In this document: one piece after another, positions 36,303 to 45,481 of the stretch
How the letters are laid out: the number at the start of each line of letters is the position of its first letter
Position numbering within the stretch: the first letter of the stretch is position 1
Translations under genes and position numbers: made by a program
NCBI RefSeq assembly: GCF_004362525.1
Contig: NZ_SNXS01000004.1
Span: 1 to 64,000, forward strand
Direction: 5' to 3'
Length of the DNA: 64,000 nucleotides
Source of the DNA: Roseateles toxinivorans
GTDB taxonomy: Bacteria; Pseudomonadota; Gammaproteobacteria; Burkholderiales; Burkholderiaceae_C
The notes under the pieces: generated by a model
The model's database searches: none
Seen by the model: only the letters and a program-made list of their open reading frames with translations
What the model was told of the DNA's origin: nothing

Positions 36303-36464
36303 GGTTGTCTCCTGGCGGGCATGCGTTGCGGCTTGGCCGGTGTTTTAGCACGATCGTTCGCTTCCCGGCTGTCTCGGCTGGGACAAGCGATGGTCGTTCA
36401 GGGTTTTCACTGCAGGCGCTGGCCTGCGTACAGTCGGCCTGGAGCAGCTCTTAGAGGAACGCGG

Positions 36465-37448
36465 ATGGACAAGCAAGCTAAACCCGGCCCGGTGCTGGCA
36501 ATTCATGGTGGCGCGGGCACCCTGCTGCGCAGCAGCATGTCGGCCGAAAAGGAGGCCGAGTACCTGCAGGCGCTGCGGCGCATCCTCGGCGCCGGCCAGG
36601 CGCAGCTGGGACTGGGCGCCGCCGCGCTGGACGTGGTTGTCGAAGCGGTGCGCCAGCTCGAGGAGTGCGAGCTGTTCAACGCCGGCAAGGGTGCCGTCTA
36701 CACCGCCGCCGCCACCCATGAGCTGGACGCGAGCGTGATGGAGGGCCGCACGCTCAAGGCGGGCGCTGTGGCCGGCCTGCGCCGCACCCGCAATCCGGTG
36801 CTTGCGGCGCGCGCGGTGATGGAGCACAGCGGACACCTGATGTTCATAGGCGAGGCGGCCGACGCGTTTGCGGCCCGTCAGGGCCTGGAGCAGGTCGCGC
36901 CCGAGTGGTTCGGCACGCCGGCGCGCCTGGAGCAGCTGCAGCGCGCCCAGGCCGCCCAGGCAGGCGTACTGCTGGACCATGATGGACAGAGCGGCACCCA
37001 GAGCGGACCGATTGCCGAAGGCAGCAAGTTCGGCACCGTCGGCGCCGTGGCGCTGGACGCCGCAGGCCATCTGGCCGCCGCCACCTCGACCGGCGGCATG
37101 ACCAACAAGCCGGCCGGCCGCGTCGGTGACTCGCCGGTGCTAGGCGCCGGCTGCTACGCCAATGACGCCACCGTGGCCGTGTCCTGCACGGGCACCGGCG
37201 AGGCCTTCATGCGGTCACTGGCGGCCTACGATGTGTCCGCGCAGATGGAGTATCTGGGCGTCGATGCGGGCACCGCTGCTGGCCGCGTCGTGCACGAGAG
37301 ACTGCCCCGGCTGAACGGCCGCGGCGGCTTGATCGCAGTGGCCGCCAATGGCGAGGTCAGCATGCCTTTCAACACCGAGGGCATGTATCGCGGCTATGCC
37401 CGCGTCGGCGAGGCGGTGGTGGTGGCGATATACGGCGACGCCACATGA
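36465..37448 (+). CDS. iaaA: Isoaspartyl peptidase / plant-type L-asparaginase
   Basis: A 327-residue N-terminal-nucleophile hydrolase. It cleaves itself before Thr191 in SKFGTVGAVALD, which becomes the nucleophile. AIHGGAGTL near the N-terminus, CELFNAGKGAVYTAAATHELDAS, STGGMTNKPAGRVGDSPVLG and SCTGTGEAFMR are the family blocks; the last two bind the substrate carboxylates. It degrades isoaspartyl dipeptides and asparagine. The ATG at 36465 with a purine-rich AGAGGA upstream is the start; the longer frame reads through the divergent promoter. Repeat copy B follows seven bases after the stop. Confidence 0.93.
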   Translation: MDKQAKPGPVLAIHGGAGTLLRSSMSAEKEAEYLQALRRILGAGQAQLGLGAAALDVVVEAVRQLEECELFNAGKGAVYTAAATHELDASVMEGRTLKAGAVAGLRRTRNPVLAARAVMEHSGHLMFIGEAADAFAARQGLEQVAPEWFGTPARLEQLQRAQAAQAGVLLDHDGQSGTQSGPIAEGSKFGTVGAVALDAAGHLAAATSTGGMTNKPAGRVGDSPVLGAGCYANDATVAVSCTGTGEAFMRSLAAYDVSAQMEYLGVDAGTAAGRVVHERLPRLNGRGGLIAVAANGEVSMPFNTEGMYRGYARVGEAVVVAIYGDAT

Positions 37449-37454
37449 ACAACC

Positions 37455-37498
37455 GTAGCCCGGATGGAATCCGGGGTCCCGGATTCCATCCGGGCTAC
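37455..37498. repeat. Palindromic repeat element, copy B
   Basis: A 44-base imperfect palindrome starting GTAGCCCGGATGGAAT and ending ATTCCATCCGGGCTAC. It lies between the convergent stops of the isoaspartyl peptidase and the retropepsin-like gene, filling nearly all of that gap, and may act as a terminator for both. Confidence 0.85.
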
Positions 37499-37505
37499 AA
37501 CAGAC

Positions 37506-38168
37506 TCAATACCTCAACTCCAGCAACAGCACATCGTTCTCCCGCTTCATCTGGAAGCGGGTCAGGAAGCTGTTGCCCAAGAGCACATGGGTCATCTGGC
37601 CGGGGATGACGATGGCCTCGATATTGCGCACCTCGACATCGCCGACGCGCACCGAGGCGAGCTGCACCAGATGGGCGGGCACGGCGCCGTTGGCGGTTTG
37701 CGTCATCACGCGGCGGCCGTCGCGGTAGCGCAGGTTCATTCTGTCGGCCTCGCCCTGGCCGATGGCGACGCTGGTCGCGCCGGTGTCGACCAGGAACTGG
37801 GTGGTCTGGCCGTTGATGCTGCCGGTGCTGGTGAAGTGGCCACCGGCCCCGGCGCTGAGCATGATCTGCCTGCCTGCACCGGGGGCGGCCGTGGCATCGC
37901 CAATGCTGCCGGGCGAGGCGCCGTAGATCAGCAGCTGGCGCTTGCCGCCGAATTCGACCTGGGCCTGGTCATCCGCCATGCTGACCAGGCGTACACCCTT
38001 GACGGTCTGGCCCACGGCCAGGGTGCGCGGCTCGCCATCGATCACCAGCAGGGCCTTGTCGGCGCCGAGGCTGCCATTGAAGCTGACGCGCGGACCCGCC
38101 GGCTGAGCCTGGCAGGCCAGGCCGGCCATCAGAAGGGCGGCGGTGAGCAGCGTGGCGCGCAGTTTCAT
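37506..38168 (-). CDS. Retropepsin-like aspartic protease, exported
   Basis: A 220-residue protein with a signal peptide (MKLRATLLTAALLMAGLACQAQ). The single DTG active-site motif is FLVDTGATSVAIG (Asp128), with HFTSTGSINGQTTQ before it and HVLLGNSFLTRFQ after it. One catalytic half means it must dimerise, as retropepsins do. It belongs to the TIGR02281/clan AA group of small bacterial aspartic proteases; substrates are unknown. It lies eight bases after yajQ on the same strand, probably cotranscribed. Confidence 0.87.
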   Translation of the reverse strand: MKLRATLLTAALLMAGLACQAQPAGPRVSFNGSLGADKALLVIDGEPRTLAVGQTVKGVRLVSMADDQAQVEFGGKRQLLIYGASPGSIGDATAAPGAGRQIMLSAGAGGHFTSTGSINGQTTQFLVDTGATSVAIGQGEADRMNLRYRDGRRVMTQTANGAVPAHLVQLASVRVGDVEVRNIEAIVIPGQMTHVLLGNSFLTRFQMKRENDVLLLELRY

Positions 38169-38176
38169 GAAGGAGT

Positions 38177-38671
38177 TCAGTCGCGGAAGTTGTTGTAGCT
38201 CAGGGGCACGTCGGCGATCTCTTTCTTGAGCATCGCGATCGCGCCCTGCAGATCGTCGCGGTTCTTGCCGGTGATGCGCACCGCATCGCCCTGGATCGAG
38301 GCCTGCACCTTGAGCTTGCTGTTCTTGACAGCGGTGACGATCTTCTTGGCCAGATCGGACTCGATGCCTTCCTTGACCTTGAAGATCTTCTTGACCTTGT
38401 CGCCGCCCAGCTTCTCGACCTTGCCGCTGCGGTCCAGATAGGTCAGCTCGACCTTGCGCTTGGTCAGCTTGTCGATCAGCACGGCGTCGATCTGGTCGAG
38501 CTGGAAGTCGCTGTCGCCGTAAAGAATGATCTCTTTTTCCTTCTCCTTGAACTCGATGCGCGCGCCAGTGCCCTTGAAGTCAAAACGGGTGCTGACCTCC
38601 TTGGCGGTGTTGTCAACGCCGTTGCGGATTTCAACCATATTGGGTTCGAGGACGGTGTCAAAGCTGGGCAT
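38177..38671 (-). CDS. yajQ: YajQ-family nucleotide-binding protein
   Basis: A 164-residue protein matching YajQ from end to end: [56 protein letters not shown] and ALMLKKEI-like [21 protein letters not shown]. YajQ proteins bind nucleotides or tRNA; a Xanthomonas homologue binds cyclic di-GMP and alters transcription. It is cytoplasmic and of normal length. It is divergent from murB with a 76-base gap that should hold both promoters. Confidence 0.95.
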   Translation of the reverse strand: MPSFDTVLEPNMVEIRNGVDNTAKEVSTRFDFKGTGARIEFKEKEKEIILYGDSDFQLDQIDAVLIDKLTKRKVELTYLDRSGKVEKLGGDKVKKIFKVKEGIESDLAKKIVTAVKNSKLKVQASIQGDAVRITGKNRDDLQGAIAMLKKEIADVPLSYNNFRD

Positions 38672-38747
38672 GGTCTGGGAGATTCCTGGAGTAGGTCTTA
38701 TTGAGGGAAAATTGTGCGCTTACAGGCGAGAGAAGTGAATCCCCCGA

Positions 38748-39791
38748 ATGAGCGCGCAGGTGATGAGTATCGAGCAGGATGTGAACCTGAAGCCTTTCAA
38801 TAGCTTCGGTTTGAGCACTTTTGCCAAACGTCTGGTGCGTATTCGCAGCGAGGCCGATGTGCGGCGCGTGCTCGACCACCCCGATCTGGGGCTGAGTCCC
38901 AAGTTCATTCTCGGCGGCGGCAGCAATATCGTGCTGACCCGTGACATTGACGATGTGGTCTTGAAGCTTGAGGTGCTGGGCATGCGCCTGGTCGAGGCGC
39001 GGCATGACGCCTGGATCGTCGAGGCCGGTGCCGGCGAGGCCTGGCATGCATTGGTGGCCTGGACGCTGGAGCAGGGCTATCCGGGCCTGGAGAATCTGGC
39101 CCTGATACCGGGCACGGTGGGCGCTTCGCCGGTGCAGAACATCGGTGCCTATGGCGTCGAGCTCAAGGATCGCTTCGACAGCCTGGACGCGGTCGATCTG
39201 GTGACCGGCCGCACGGTGACCCTGACTGCCTCGCAATGCCGCTTCGGCTACCGCGACAGCGTGTTCAAGCAGGGCGGTTTTGCCGGCCTGGCCGGCAAGA
39301 GCATCATCACCCGGGTGCGCTTTCGGTTGCCGCGGCCCTGGCAGCCGGCGCTGGAGTATCTGGAGCTGCAGCGCAAGATGGTCGAGACCGGCATCACCGC
39401 GCCCGATGCGCGACAGATCTTCGACTGGGTCTGCGCCGTGCGCCGCGCCAAGCTGCCCGACCCGGCGGTGATCGGCAACGCCGGCAGCTTCTTCAAGAAC
39501 CCGGTGGTGACCGAGGAGCAGTGCCGCGACATCATCGGCCGCGACCCCGGCATCGTCCACTACCCCATGCCCGACGGCACGATCAAGCTTGCCGCCGGCT
39601 GGCTGATCGACGCCTGCGGCTGGAAGGGCAAGAGCATAGGCGGCGCCGGTGTCTATGAGAAGCAGGCCCTGGTGCTGGTCAACCGGGGCAATGCCAGCGG
39701 CGCCGAGGTGGTGACCTTGGCGCGGGCGATTCAGGAGAGCGTCTACGGGCGTTTCGGCATCCGCTTGGAGCCTGAACCTGTCGTGGTGTGA
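38748..39791 (+). CDS. murB: UDP-N-acetylmuramate dehydrogenase
   Basis: A 347-residue FAD enzyme that reduces UDP-GlcNAc-enolpyruvate to UDP-MurNAc in peptidoglycan synthesis. The FAD-binding block is FILGGGSNIVLTRDIDD, LALIPGTVGASPVQNIGAYG follows, the proton-donor serine is in VIGNAGSFFKNPVV, and the C-terminal KLAAGWLIDACGWKG and RAIQESVYGRFGIRLEPEPV are typical. Length fits the E. coli-type (type I) enzyme. A second ATG 15 bases later is possible. Repeat copy C starts two bases after the stop. Confidence 0.96.
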   Translation: MSAQVMSIEQDVNLKPFNSFGLSTFAKRLVRIRSEADVRRVLDHPDLGLSPKFILGGGSNIVLTRDIDDVVLKLEVLGMRLVEARHDAWIVEAGAGEAWHALVAWTLEQGYPGLENLALIPGTVGASPVQNIGAYGVELKDRFDSLDAVDLVTGRTVTLTASQCRFGYRDSVFKQGGFAGLAGKSIITRVRFRLPRPWQPALEYLELQRKMVETGITAPDARQIFDWVCAVRRAKLPDPAVIGNAGSFFKNPVVTEEQCRDIIGRDPGIVHYPMPDGTIKLAAGWLIDACGWKGKSIGGAGVYEKQALVLVNRGNASGAEVVTLARAIQESVYGRFGIRLEPEPVVV

Positions 39792-39792
39792 G

Positions 39793-39839
39793 GTAGCCCG
39801 GATGGCAATCCGGGGGCCCCGGATTGACATCCGGGCTAC
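39793..39839. repeat. Palindromic repeat element, copy C
   Basis: A 47-base imperfect palindrome starting GTAGCCCGGATGGCAAT and ending TGACATCCGGGCTAC, between convergent murB and the hybrid kinase. Its outer CTA is the TAG stop codon of the kinase gene. Confidence 0.85.
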
Positions 39840-42061
39840 GAAATCAAACCCATCTCCTGGCACACCTGCCGGGCTTGGCCGAGCGCCACCCGCAGCTCCC
39901 GTATCGCATGCTCGGCCGCGGCCGGCGAGGCATCGGCGGGTAGCTGCTCCAGCACCATGGCCGGCCGAGACACCACCAGCAGCCCAAGGCTCAGTGCCGC
40001 GCCCTTGACGCTGTGGGCGGTTTGGCGCAAATCACTGCGTGACTGCTCGCGCAAGGCCCGCTCCAGGTTCGGCAGGCTTTGCGCCTCGTCGCGCAAAAAG
40101 GCCTGCAGCAGCTGCTTGAAAGTCTCCGGCGGCAGCGCGCTGCGCACCTGGTTCAAGGTCTGCTGATCGACGGCGGGCAGCGGTTCGGCCTGCGGGGTCG
40201 GCGCCCGCTCGGCGGCCGGTGCCGGGCCATGGCGCAACAGCATGGCCTGCAGGTCGGCGATGTGCACCGGCTTGCCCAGGAAGTCGTCCATGCCGGCGGC
40301 CAGCGCGCGCTGGCGTGACTCCTCGAAGGCATCGGCGGTCAGGGCGACGATCTTGATGTGGCGCTTCGGTGCGGGCAGGGCGCGCATCGCCTCGGTGGCG
40401 GTCAGGCCGTCCATCACCGGCGTGTGCAGGTCCATCAGCACGATGTCGAAGTCCTCGCGCATCAGCGCCTGCAGCGCCTCCTTGCCGTTGTGGCAGAAGC
40501 GGGCGCTGTGGCCCAGGCGCTGCAGCACCGCCTCAAGGTATTTGCGGTTGATCTCGTGATCTTCCGAGACCAGGATGCGCAGGCTGCGTGCCGGCTGGTT
40601 TGAGGCCTGCACCACCACCGGCGCGACGCCGGGCTCGCAGGCCGGCAGCGGCAACTCGACGATGAAGGTGCTGCCCAGGTTCAGTGCGCTGTTGACGCGG
40701 ATGTCACCGCCCATGCGGCGCGCCAGATTGCGTGAAATCTCCAGCCCCAGGCCGGTGCCACCGAAGCGCCGCGAGGTCGAGGCATCGCCCTGGCTGAAGC
40801 GCTCGAACAGGCGGTTCTGTGTGGCGTCGTCCATGCCGATGCCGGTGTCGATGACGGTGAAGCGCAGCATGGCCGCCGAGGCCGTACCGCTGTCAGCCGG
40901 CAGGTCTTCATCATGGCGCAGCGTGACGTCAAGCGACACCGCCCCGGCCTCGCAGAACTTGATCGCATTGCTGAGCAGGTTCAAGAGGATCTGGCGCAGC
41001 CGGGTCACGTCGGCGCGCACCCAGCGCGGCACATCGGGGCCAAGAGTCAGCTGCAGAGCCAACTGCTTGGCCTGGGCCTGGGGCAGCATCAAGGCCTCCA
41101 GCTCGGCCAGCAGGCGGGGCAGCTCCACCGGCTCCGGGCTCATCTGCAGGCTGCCCGATTCCAGCTTGGACATGTCCAGGATGTCGTTCAGTATCACCAG
41201 CAGATGGCGCGCGCTCTCGCCGGCCGTGGCCACCTGCTCCTGCTGCACCTCGTTCAGCGGCGAGTCCTTCAGCAGCGACAGCATGCCCAGCAGGCCGTGC
41301 AGCGGCGTGCGCACCTCGTGGCTCATATTGGCCAGGAACACGCTCTTCGCGCGATTCGCGGCCTCGGCCTCGGTGCGTGCCTCGGAGAGGTTCTGCGCCA
41401 GCGTCTCCAGGGCCTTGCGGCGCGCATCGAGGCGGCGGAACTGCTGCAAGGCCAGCAAGGCAAAGCCCAGGGTCAGCACGCACTGGAACAGGGTCAGGCC
41501 TATGCTGTACTTGCTCTGGTCGCGTATCAGCGCGATGCGCTGCGTGGCCTGGGCGGCCAGATGCTGGGACAGGCGCAGCGACAGATCGCGCACCGGCGTG
41601 TACAGCTCGGCCATGCGCTGCTGGGTGTTGTGCAGCAGCGTCTCGTCGAAGGCGCCGCCATTGCTGCGCGAGGCCTGGGCATCGAACCACAGCACGAAGC
41701 CTCGCACCTGGGCCAGGGCCTGCTGGTAGGCGAGGTCGTCCTGCATCATGTTCGAGGCCTGGTCGCCGGCTATCACGCCGAGCCGGCTGACGAAGATCTC
41801 ATAGCGCGTCTTCAATGATTCGAGGCTGGCGACGCCGGGCTTGTCGATCGCATGCTGCAGCTCGCCCTGCAACTTCAGGTATTCGACCTCCAGCTGGAAC
41901 ATGCTCCAGACCAGCGAGTCGTGCTCGGTGCGCACGCTGGCCTGCAGCATATTGACCTGGCGGCCCTCAAGGTAGAACACCGCGCCGAAAGCCAGCGCCA
42001 GGGCTGCGGCCATCAAGGTCAGCAGGGTGCGGCGCTTGCGCTGCACGGGGTCGCTCAGCAT
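39836..42061 (-). CDS. Hybrid sensor histidine kinase with receiver and Hpt domains
   Basis: A 741-residue phosphorelay kinase. Membrane helix 1 (about 12-32) and helix 2 (about 175-195) flank a helical periplasmic sensor of about 140 residues. Then come a coiled coil, HisKA (FLANMSHEVRTPLHGLLGML), the ATPase domain (LLSNAIKFCEAG, DTGIGMDD, GTGLGLEISRNL), a receiver (IVLMDLHTPVMDGL) and a C-terminal Hpt (LRQTAHSVKGAALSLGL). The ATG at 42061 overlaps the stop of the upstream sulfite-oxidase-fold gene (TGATG). The longer in-frame reading runs antisense-like through that gene and is spurious. The TAG stop comes from repeat copy C. Confidence 0.93.
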   Translation of the reverse strand: MLSDPVQRKRRTLLTLMAAALALAFGAVFYLEGRQVNMLQASVRTEHDSLVWSMFQLEVEYLKLQGELQHAIDKPGVASLESLKTRYEIFVSRLGVIAGDQASNMMQDDLAYQQALAQVRGFVLWFDAQASRSNGGAFDETLLHNTQQRMAELYTPVRDLSLRLSQHLAAQATQRIALIRDQSKYSIGLTLFQCVLTLGFALLALQQFRRLDARRKALETLAQNLSEARTEAEAANRAKSVFLANMSHEVRTPLHGLLGMLSLLKDSPLNEVQQEQVATAGESARHLLVILNDILDMSKLESGSLQMSPEPVELPRLLAELEALMLPQAQAKQLALQLTLGPDVPRWVRADVTRLRQILLNLLSNAIKFCEAGAVSLDVTLRHDEDLPADSGTASAAMLRFTVIDTGIGMDDATQNRLFERFSQGDASTSRRFGGTGLGLEISRNLARRMGGDIRVNSALNLGSTFIVELPLPACEPGVAPVVVQASNQPARSLRILVSEDHEINRKYLEAVLQRLGHSARFCHNGKEALQALMREDFDIVLMDLHTPVMDGLTATEAMRALPAPKRHIKIVALTADAFEESRQRALAAGMDDFLGKPVHIADLQAMLLRHGPAPAAERAPTPQAEPLPAVDQQTLNQVRSALPPETFKQLLQAFLRDEAQSLPNLERALREQSRSDLRQTAHSVKGAALSLGLLVVSRPAMVLEQLPADASPAAAEHAIRELRVALGQARQVCQEMGLIS

Positions 42062-42582
42062 CACTGGACCTCCAATCCGCGCAACTGCCAGATGCAGCGG
42101 CTGAAATACAGCGCGCTGCGCAGCGCGGGCTGCTGGTCGAAGGGATACATGATCAGCAGCGGGCCCTTGTCGCGCAGGGCCATGGGCTGGCCGTTGGTGA
42201 GGCGCACGACGATCACGTCGTGCTTTTGCGCGTCTTCCATCGGTATTGTCACCCGGTAGTCGTTGACCGCGGTGGCCAGCAGGGTGTGGCCGCTGGCGCC
42301 GGTGGCGGCCAGGATGTCGCGCAGCAGCGGGCCGGTGAACTTGGTCGGGCCCTTGTGCCAGGGTGTCTTGGTCTCGAAGCTGTGCTGGGGCAGCTTTTCC
42401 AGCATCTCCATGTCGAACTGGGCCAGCCGCCCGGCGTTGGTCAGCTTGACGTTGCCTGAGACGGTGAGCAGGGGGCTGCCGATGGCGGGCTCCAGGGCCA
42501 GGGCGGACAGGGGCCAATGCAGCAGCCCCGCCAACCCAATCAGCAGGCAGGCGCGCCGTGTTGCAAAAACGTGCGGATTCAT
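42061..42582 (-). CDS. Periplasmic sulfite-oxidase-fold protein lacking the cofactor cysteine
   Basis: A 173-residue exported protein with a signal peptide (RRACLLIGLAGLLHWPLSALA). The mature part (LTVSGNVKLTNAGRLAQFDM, FTGPLLRDILAATGA, NDYRVTIPMEDAQKHD, GPLLIMYPFDQQ) follows the molybdopterin-binding oxidoreductase fold. The segment where catalytic members carry the molybdenum-ligating cysteine reads FETKTPWHKGPTKF; the only mature cysteine lies near the C-terminus. It is therefore unlikely to bind the cofactor in the standard way. It is translationally coupled to the hybrid kinase and may be its periplasmic signal partner (inference). The start at 42582 gives the signal peptide. Confidence 0.72.
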   Translation of the reverse strand: MNPHVFATRRACLLIGLAGLLHWPLSALALEPAIGSPLLTVSGNVKLTNAGRLAQFDMEMLEKLPQHSFETKTPWHKGPTKFTGPLLRDILAATGASGHTLLATAVNDYRVTIPMEDAQKHDVIVVRLTNGQPMALRDKGPLLIMYPFDQQPALRSALYFSRCIWQLRGLEVQ

Positions 42583-42691
42583 TGCGTTCACCTCTTCCCA
42601 ATCAGTGCAGGCCGGCGACCCAAAAGGCGCCAGCGCGTGGGAACTCGGAGCCAAGCTCACGTTCGGTTCGTCGCTGGATTCTATGAGGGCT

Positions 42692-43663
42692 TCAGCGTGC
42701 CATGCCTGGTGGCAGAGGCAGCCCGCGCGCGGCCATGGCGGCGCGCACGCGGTCCGGGCGGTCGCTGATGATGCCGTCCACGCCCAGGTCCAGCATCTGC
42801 TCGATCTGCGCCGGCTCGTTGACCGTCCACACCACGACCGACAGGCCCAGGGCCTTGGCCTCCTTCAGCGCCTCGGCTGTCAGATCGCCGAAGTAGGGCG
42901 ACCAGGTGGCGCCGCCCGCGGCCTTGACCATCTGCGGCAGCGAGTTGCCGTGCTCGGCCAGTGTGCGGCCATCGGTCCAGCGCGGATCGGCAATATTGTT
43001 CAGCCAGTTGCGCTGGGCGCTCAGGTAGACGGTGGGTATCCTGGGCTCGAGCTTCTGCGCGATGCGCAGCGTGCGCCAGTCAAAGCTCTGCAGCGTGACG
43101 CGCTCGGTCATGCCATGGGCCTTGATGACCGCCAGCGCGGCCTTCACGAAGGCCTCGGGCTCCGGCGTCAGCGCTGGCTCCAGCGGCGAGAGCTTGGTCT
43201 CGATATTGAAGCGCACCGTGGTGTTGCCCAGGGCCTTCACGCGCTCGAACAACTGGGCCAGGCTGGGGATGCGGGTGCCGTCCACCGGCTGCTGGTCCGG
43301 AAAGCCGGCGGCGTACTTGCTGCCCGGCTTGAGGCGGCCGACGTCGAAGGTCTGCAGCGCGGTCCAGGCCAGGCGGTACATCGGCGGCGGGGTGTCCGGA
43401 ATCCAGTTGCCCATCGCGTCGCGGGTGAAGTTGGGGTTCAGCCGCGGGTCATGGGCGATCAGCACCATGCCGTCCATGCTCTGGCCCAGGTCCAGCTCCA
43501 GGGTGTTGACGCCCAGCTTCAAGGCGTTCTCGAAGGCCGGCAAGGTGTTCTCGGGCATCAGGCCACGACCGCCGCGGTGGGCTTGCAGGTCGAAGGCGCT
43601 GGCGGTGGCGGCCAGGCCCAAGCTCAGGGCCAGGGCCAGTGAGGCGGAGTGAAGGATTTTCAT
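42692..43663 (-). CDS. Glycerophosphodiester phosphodiesterase, periplasmic
   Basis: A 323-residue GDPD-family TIM barrel with a signal peptide (MKILHSASLALALSLGLAATASA). The catalytic histidine and acid pair are in LQAHRGGRGLMPENTLPAF and NTLELDLGQSMDGMVLIAHDP. Later blocks are RFNIETKL, VTLQSFDW and VVVWTVNEPAQIEQMLDLGVDGIISDRPD. It hydrolyses glycerophosphodiesters to glycerol 3-phosphate and alcohol. Two overlapping ATGs (43663 and 43669) are possible starts; neither has a strong ribosome site. It is divergent from the acyl-CoA synthetase gene. Confidence 0.93.
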   Translation of the reverse strand: MKILHSASLALALSLGLAATASAFDLQAHRGGRGLMPENTLPAFENALKLGVNTLELDLGQSMDGMVLIAHDPRLNPNFTRDAMGNWIPDTPPPMYRLAWTALQTFDVGRLKPGSKYAAGFPDQQPVDGTRIPSLAQLFERVKALGNTTVRFNIETKLSPLEPALTPEPEAFVKAALAVIKAHGMTERVTLQSFDWRTLRIAQKLEPRIPTVYLSAQRNWLNNIADPRWTDGRTLAEHGNSLPQMVKAAGGATWSPYFGDLTAEALKEAKALGLSVVVWTVNEPAQIEQMLDLGVDGIISDRPDRVRAAMAARGLPLPPGMAR

Positions 43664-43777
43664 GGGCATAACGCTATCACGAACCAGGCCTGTCTCCTGG
43701 GAGACAAGGGCTCCAGCGGGCTGAGCGGAAGATGTTGGCCTTTGGTGAACACCCCCCGCCGTTGAGGATTTGTGCCC

Positions 43778-45475
43778 ATGTCGAACAGCGTTGACCGCCC
43801 CCACTTCGCCCACTGGCCCAAGCGCCTGCCCCGGAGCCTGAGCATCCCCGAGACCAGCCTGTGGTTCAACCTGGAGGTCGCGGCGCGGCGCTTCCCGAAC
43901 AAGCCGGCCTATGTTTTCTTCGGCCGCGAGCTTTGCTACGCCGAACTGCATGCCCAGGCCCAGGCCCTGGCCGGCTGGCTGCAGAGCGTGGGTGTGCAAA
44001 AAGGCGACCGCGTCGCGTTGTTCATGCAGAACTGCCCGCAGTATGTGGCGGCCTTTTATGCCGTGAACCGTGCCGACGCGGTGGTGGTGCCGGTCAATCC
44101 GATGAACCGGAGCGAAGAATTCAAGCACTACATCACCGACCCGCAGACCAAGGTCGTGATCTGCGGCGCCGAGCTGGCTGCCGTCGTCCATGAGGCCAAT
44201 ATGGCGCTGCCGCCCGAGGCTCGGGTGCAACAGATGCTGGTCAGCCGCTATGTCGATGCCTTGCCCGAGGATGCGGCGGCAGAGCTGATGCCTCCCGAGG
44301 CGATGTGGGCCTGGCTCAATCAGCCCCATCCGCTGCCGCAGGGCGCGACTGCCTGGAACGATGCGCTGGCCGCCTGCCATGCACCGGGCCCGCACACCGC
44401 TCAGGCCGATGATTTGGCCCTGCTGCCCTACACCTCGGGCACCACCGGCCTGCCCAAGGGCTGCATGCACACGCATCGCACGCTGATGGCCAATGCGGTG
44501 GCCGGCGTGTTCTCGAATGCCGGGCCGGAGACCGTCAGTCTGGCCGTGGTGCCGATGTTCCACATCACCGGCATGCTCTACGGCGTGATCTCGCCTATGT
44601 ATGCGGGCAGCACCCAGGTGATCATGCCGCGCTGGGATCGCGAACTCGCCGGGCGGCTGATCTCGCGCCACCGGGTCTCGCACTGGGTCTGCATTCCGAC
44701 CATGATCATCGACCTGTTCGGCAGCCCGCACTACAAGAGCTTCGATCTGTCCAGCCTGCGCAATCTCAGCGGCGGCGGGGCGGCCATGCCGCTGGCGGTG
44801 GCCGAGCGGCTGCAGCAGGAGTTCGGCCTGACCTTCTGCGAGGGCTATGGCCTAACCGAGACCGCCGCCCCCTCGCATGGCAATCCGCCCGAGCGAGCCA
44901 AGCTGCAGTGCCTGGGCATGCCGATCTTCGGCGTCGATTCGCGCGTGGTGGACCCGCTCACCCTGCAGGAGATGCCCGTCGGCGAGGTGGGCGAAATCAT
45001 CACCCGCGGGCCGATGGTGTTCAAGGGCTATTGGCGCAACCCGCAGGCCACGGCGGCGGCCTTTGTCGAGTTCGAGGGCCAGCCCTTTTTCCGCACCGGC
45101 GATCTGGGCCGCATGGACGAGGAGGGCTACTTCTTCATCACCGACCGGCTCAAGCGCATGATCAATGCCAGTGGCTACAAGGTCTGGCCTTCCGAGGTCG
45201 AGATGCTCCTGTACAAGCACCCGGCGGTGCAGGAGGCCTGCATCATCGCCACCAAGGACGCCTATCGCGGCGAGAGCGTCAAGGCGATCGTGGTCTTGCG
45301 CGCCGAGGCTGTGGGCAAGACCACCGAGCAGGACATCATCAGCTGGGCCCACGAGCATATGGCCGCCTACAAGGCGCCGCGCGTGGTCCAGTTCGTCGCC
45401 AGCCTGCCCAAGTCGGGCTCGGGCAAGGTGATGTGGCGGCTGCTGCAGGAGGAGGAAAGCGGCAAGGTGGCGTAG
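43778..45475 (+). CDS. Acyl-CoA synthetase (long-chain fatty acid--CoA ligase family)
   Basis: A 565-residue ANL-superfamily enzyme that activates a carboxylic acid to its CoA thioester through an acyl-AMP. The P-loop is LLPYTSGTTGLPKGC, the A5 motif is CEGYGLTETAAPS, the hinge is RTGDLGRMDEEGYFFITDRLKRMI, and the C-terminal lysine is in PKSGSGKVMWRLL. Substrate class, medium or long chain, is not resolvable. GAGG is ten bases before the ATG at 43778; a GTG at 43772 is less well spaced. The TAG stop falls at the edge of a degenerate repeat copy. Confidence 0.9.
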   Translation: MSNSVDRPHFAHWPKRLPRSLSIPETSLWFNLEVAARRFPNKPAYVFFGRELCYAELHAQAQALAGWLQSVGVQKGDRVALFMQNCPQYVAAFYAVNRADAVVVPVNPMNRSEEFKHYITDPQTKVVICGAELAAVVHEANMALPPEARVQQMLVSRYVDALPEDAAAELMPPEAMWAWLNQPHPLPQGATAWNDALAACHAPGPHTAQADDLALLPYTSGTTGLPKGCMHTHRTLMANAVAGVFSNAGPETVSLAVVPMFHITGMLYGVISPMYAGSTQVIMPRWDRELAGRLISRHRVSHWVCIPTMIIDLFGSPHYKSFDLSSLRNLSGGGAAMPLAVAERLQQEFGLTFCEGYGLTETAAPSHGNPPERAKLQCLGMPIFGVDSRVVDPLTLQEMPVGEVGEIITRGPMVFKGYWRNPQATAAAFVEFEGQPFFRTGDLGRMDEEGYFFITDRLKRMINASGYKVWPSEVEMLLYKHPAVQEACIIATKDAYRGESVKAIVVLRAEAVGKTTEQDIISWAHEHMAAYKAPRVVQFVASLPKSGSGKVMWRLLQEEESGKVA

Positions 45476-45481
45476 GCCGAA

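Noticed and set aside
42062-42601. 180-residue in-frame extension of the hybrid kinase
   Set aside because: It overlaps the sulfite-oxidase-fold gene in another frame, is Arg/Pro-rich, and the ATG at 42061 is coupled to that gene's stop.
43664-44731. Upstream extension of the phosphodiesterase frame
   Set aside because: It is antisense to the acyl-CoA synthetase, and the signal peptide of the phosphodiesterase begins at 43663.
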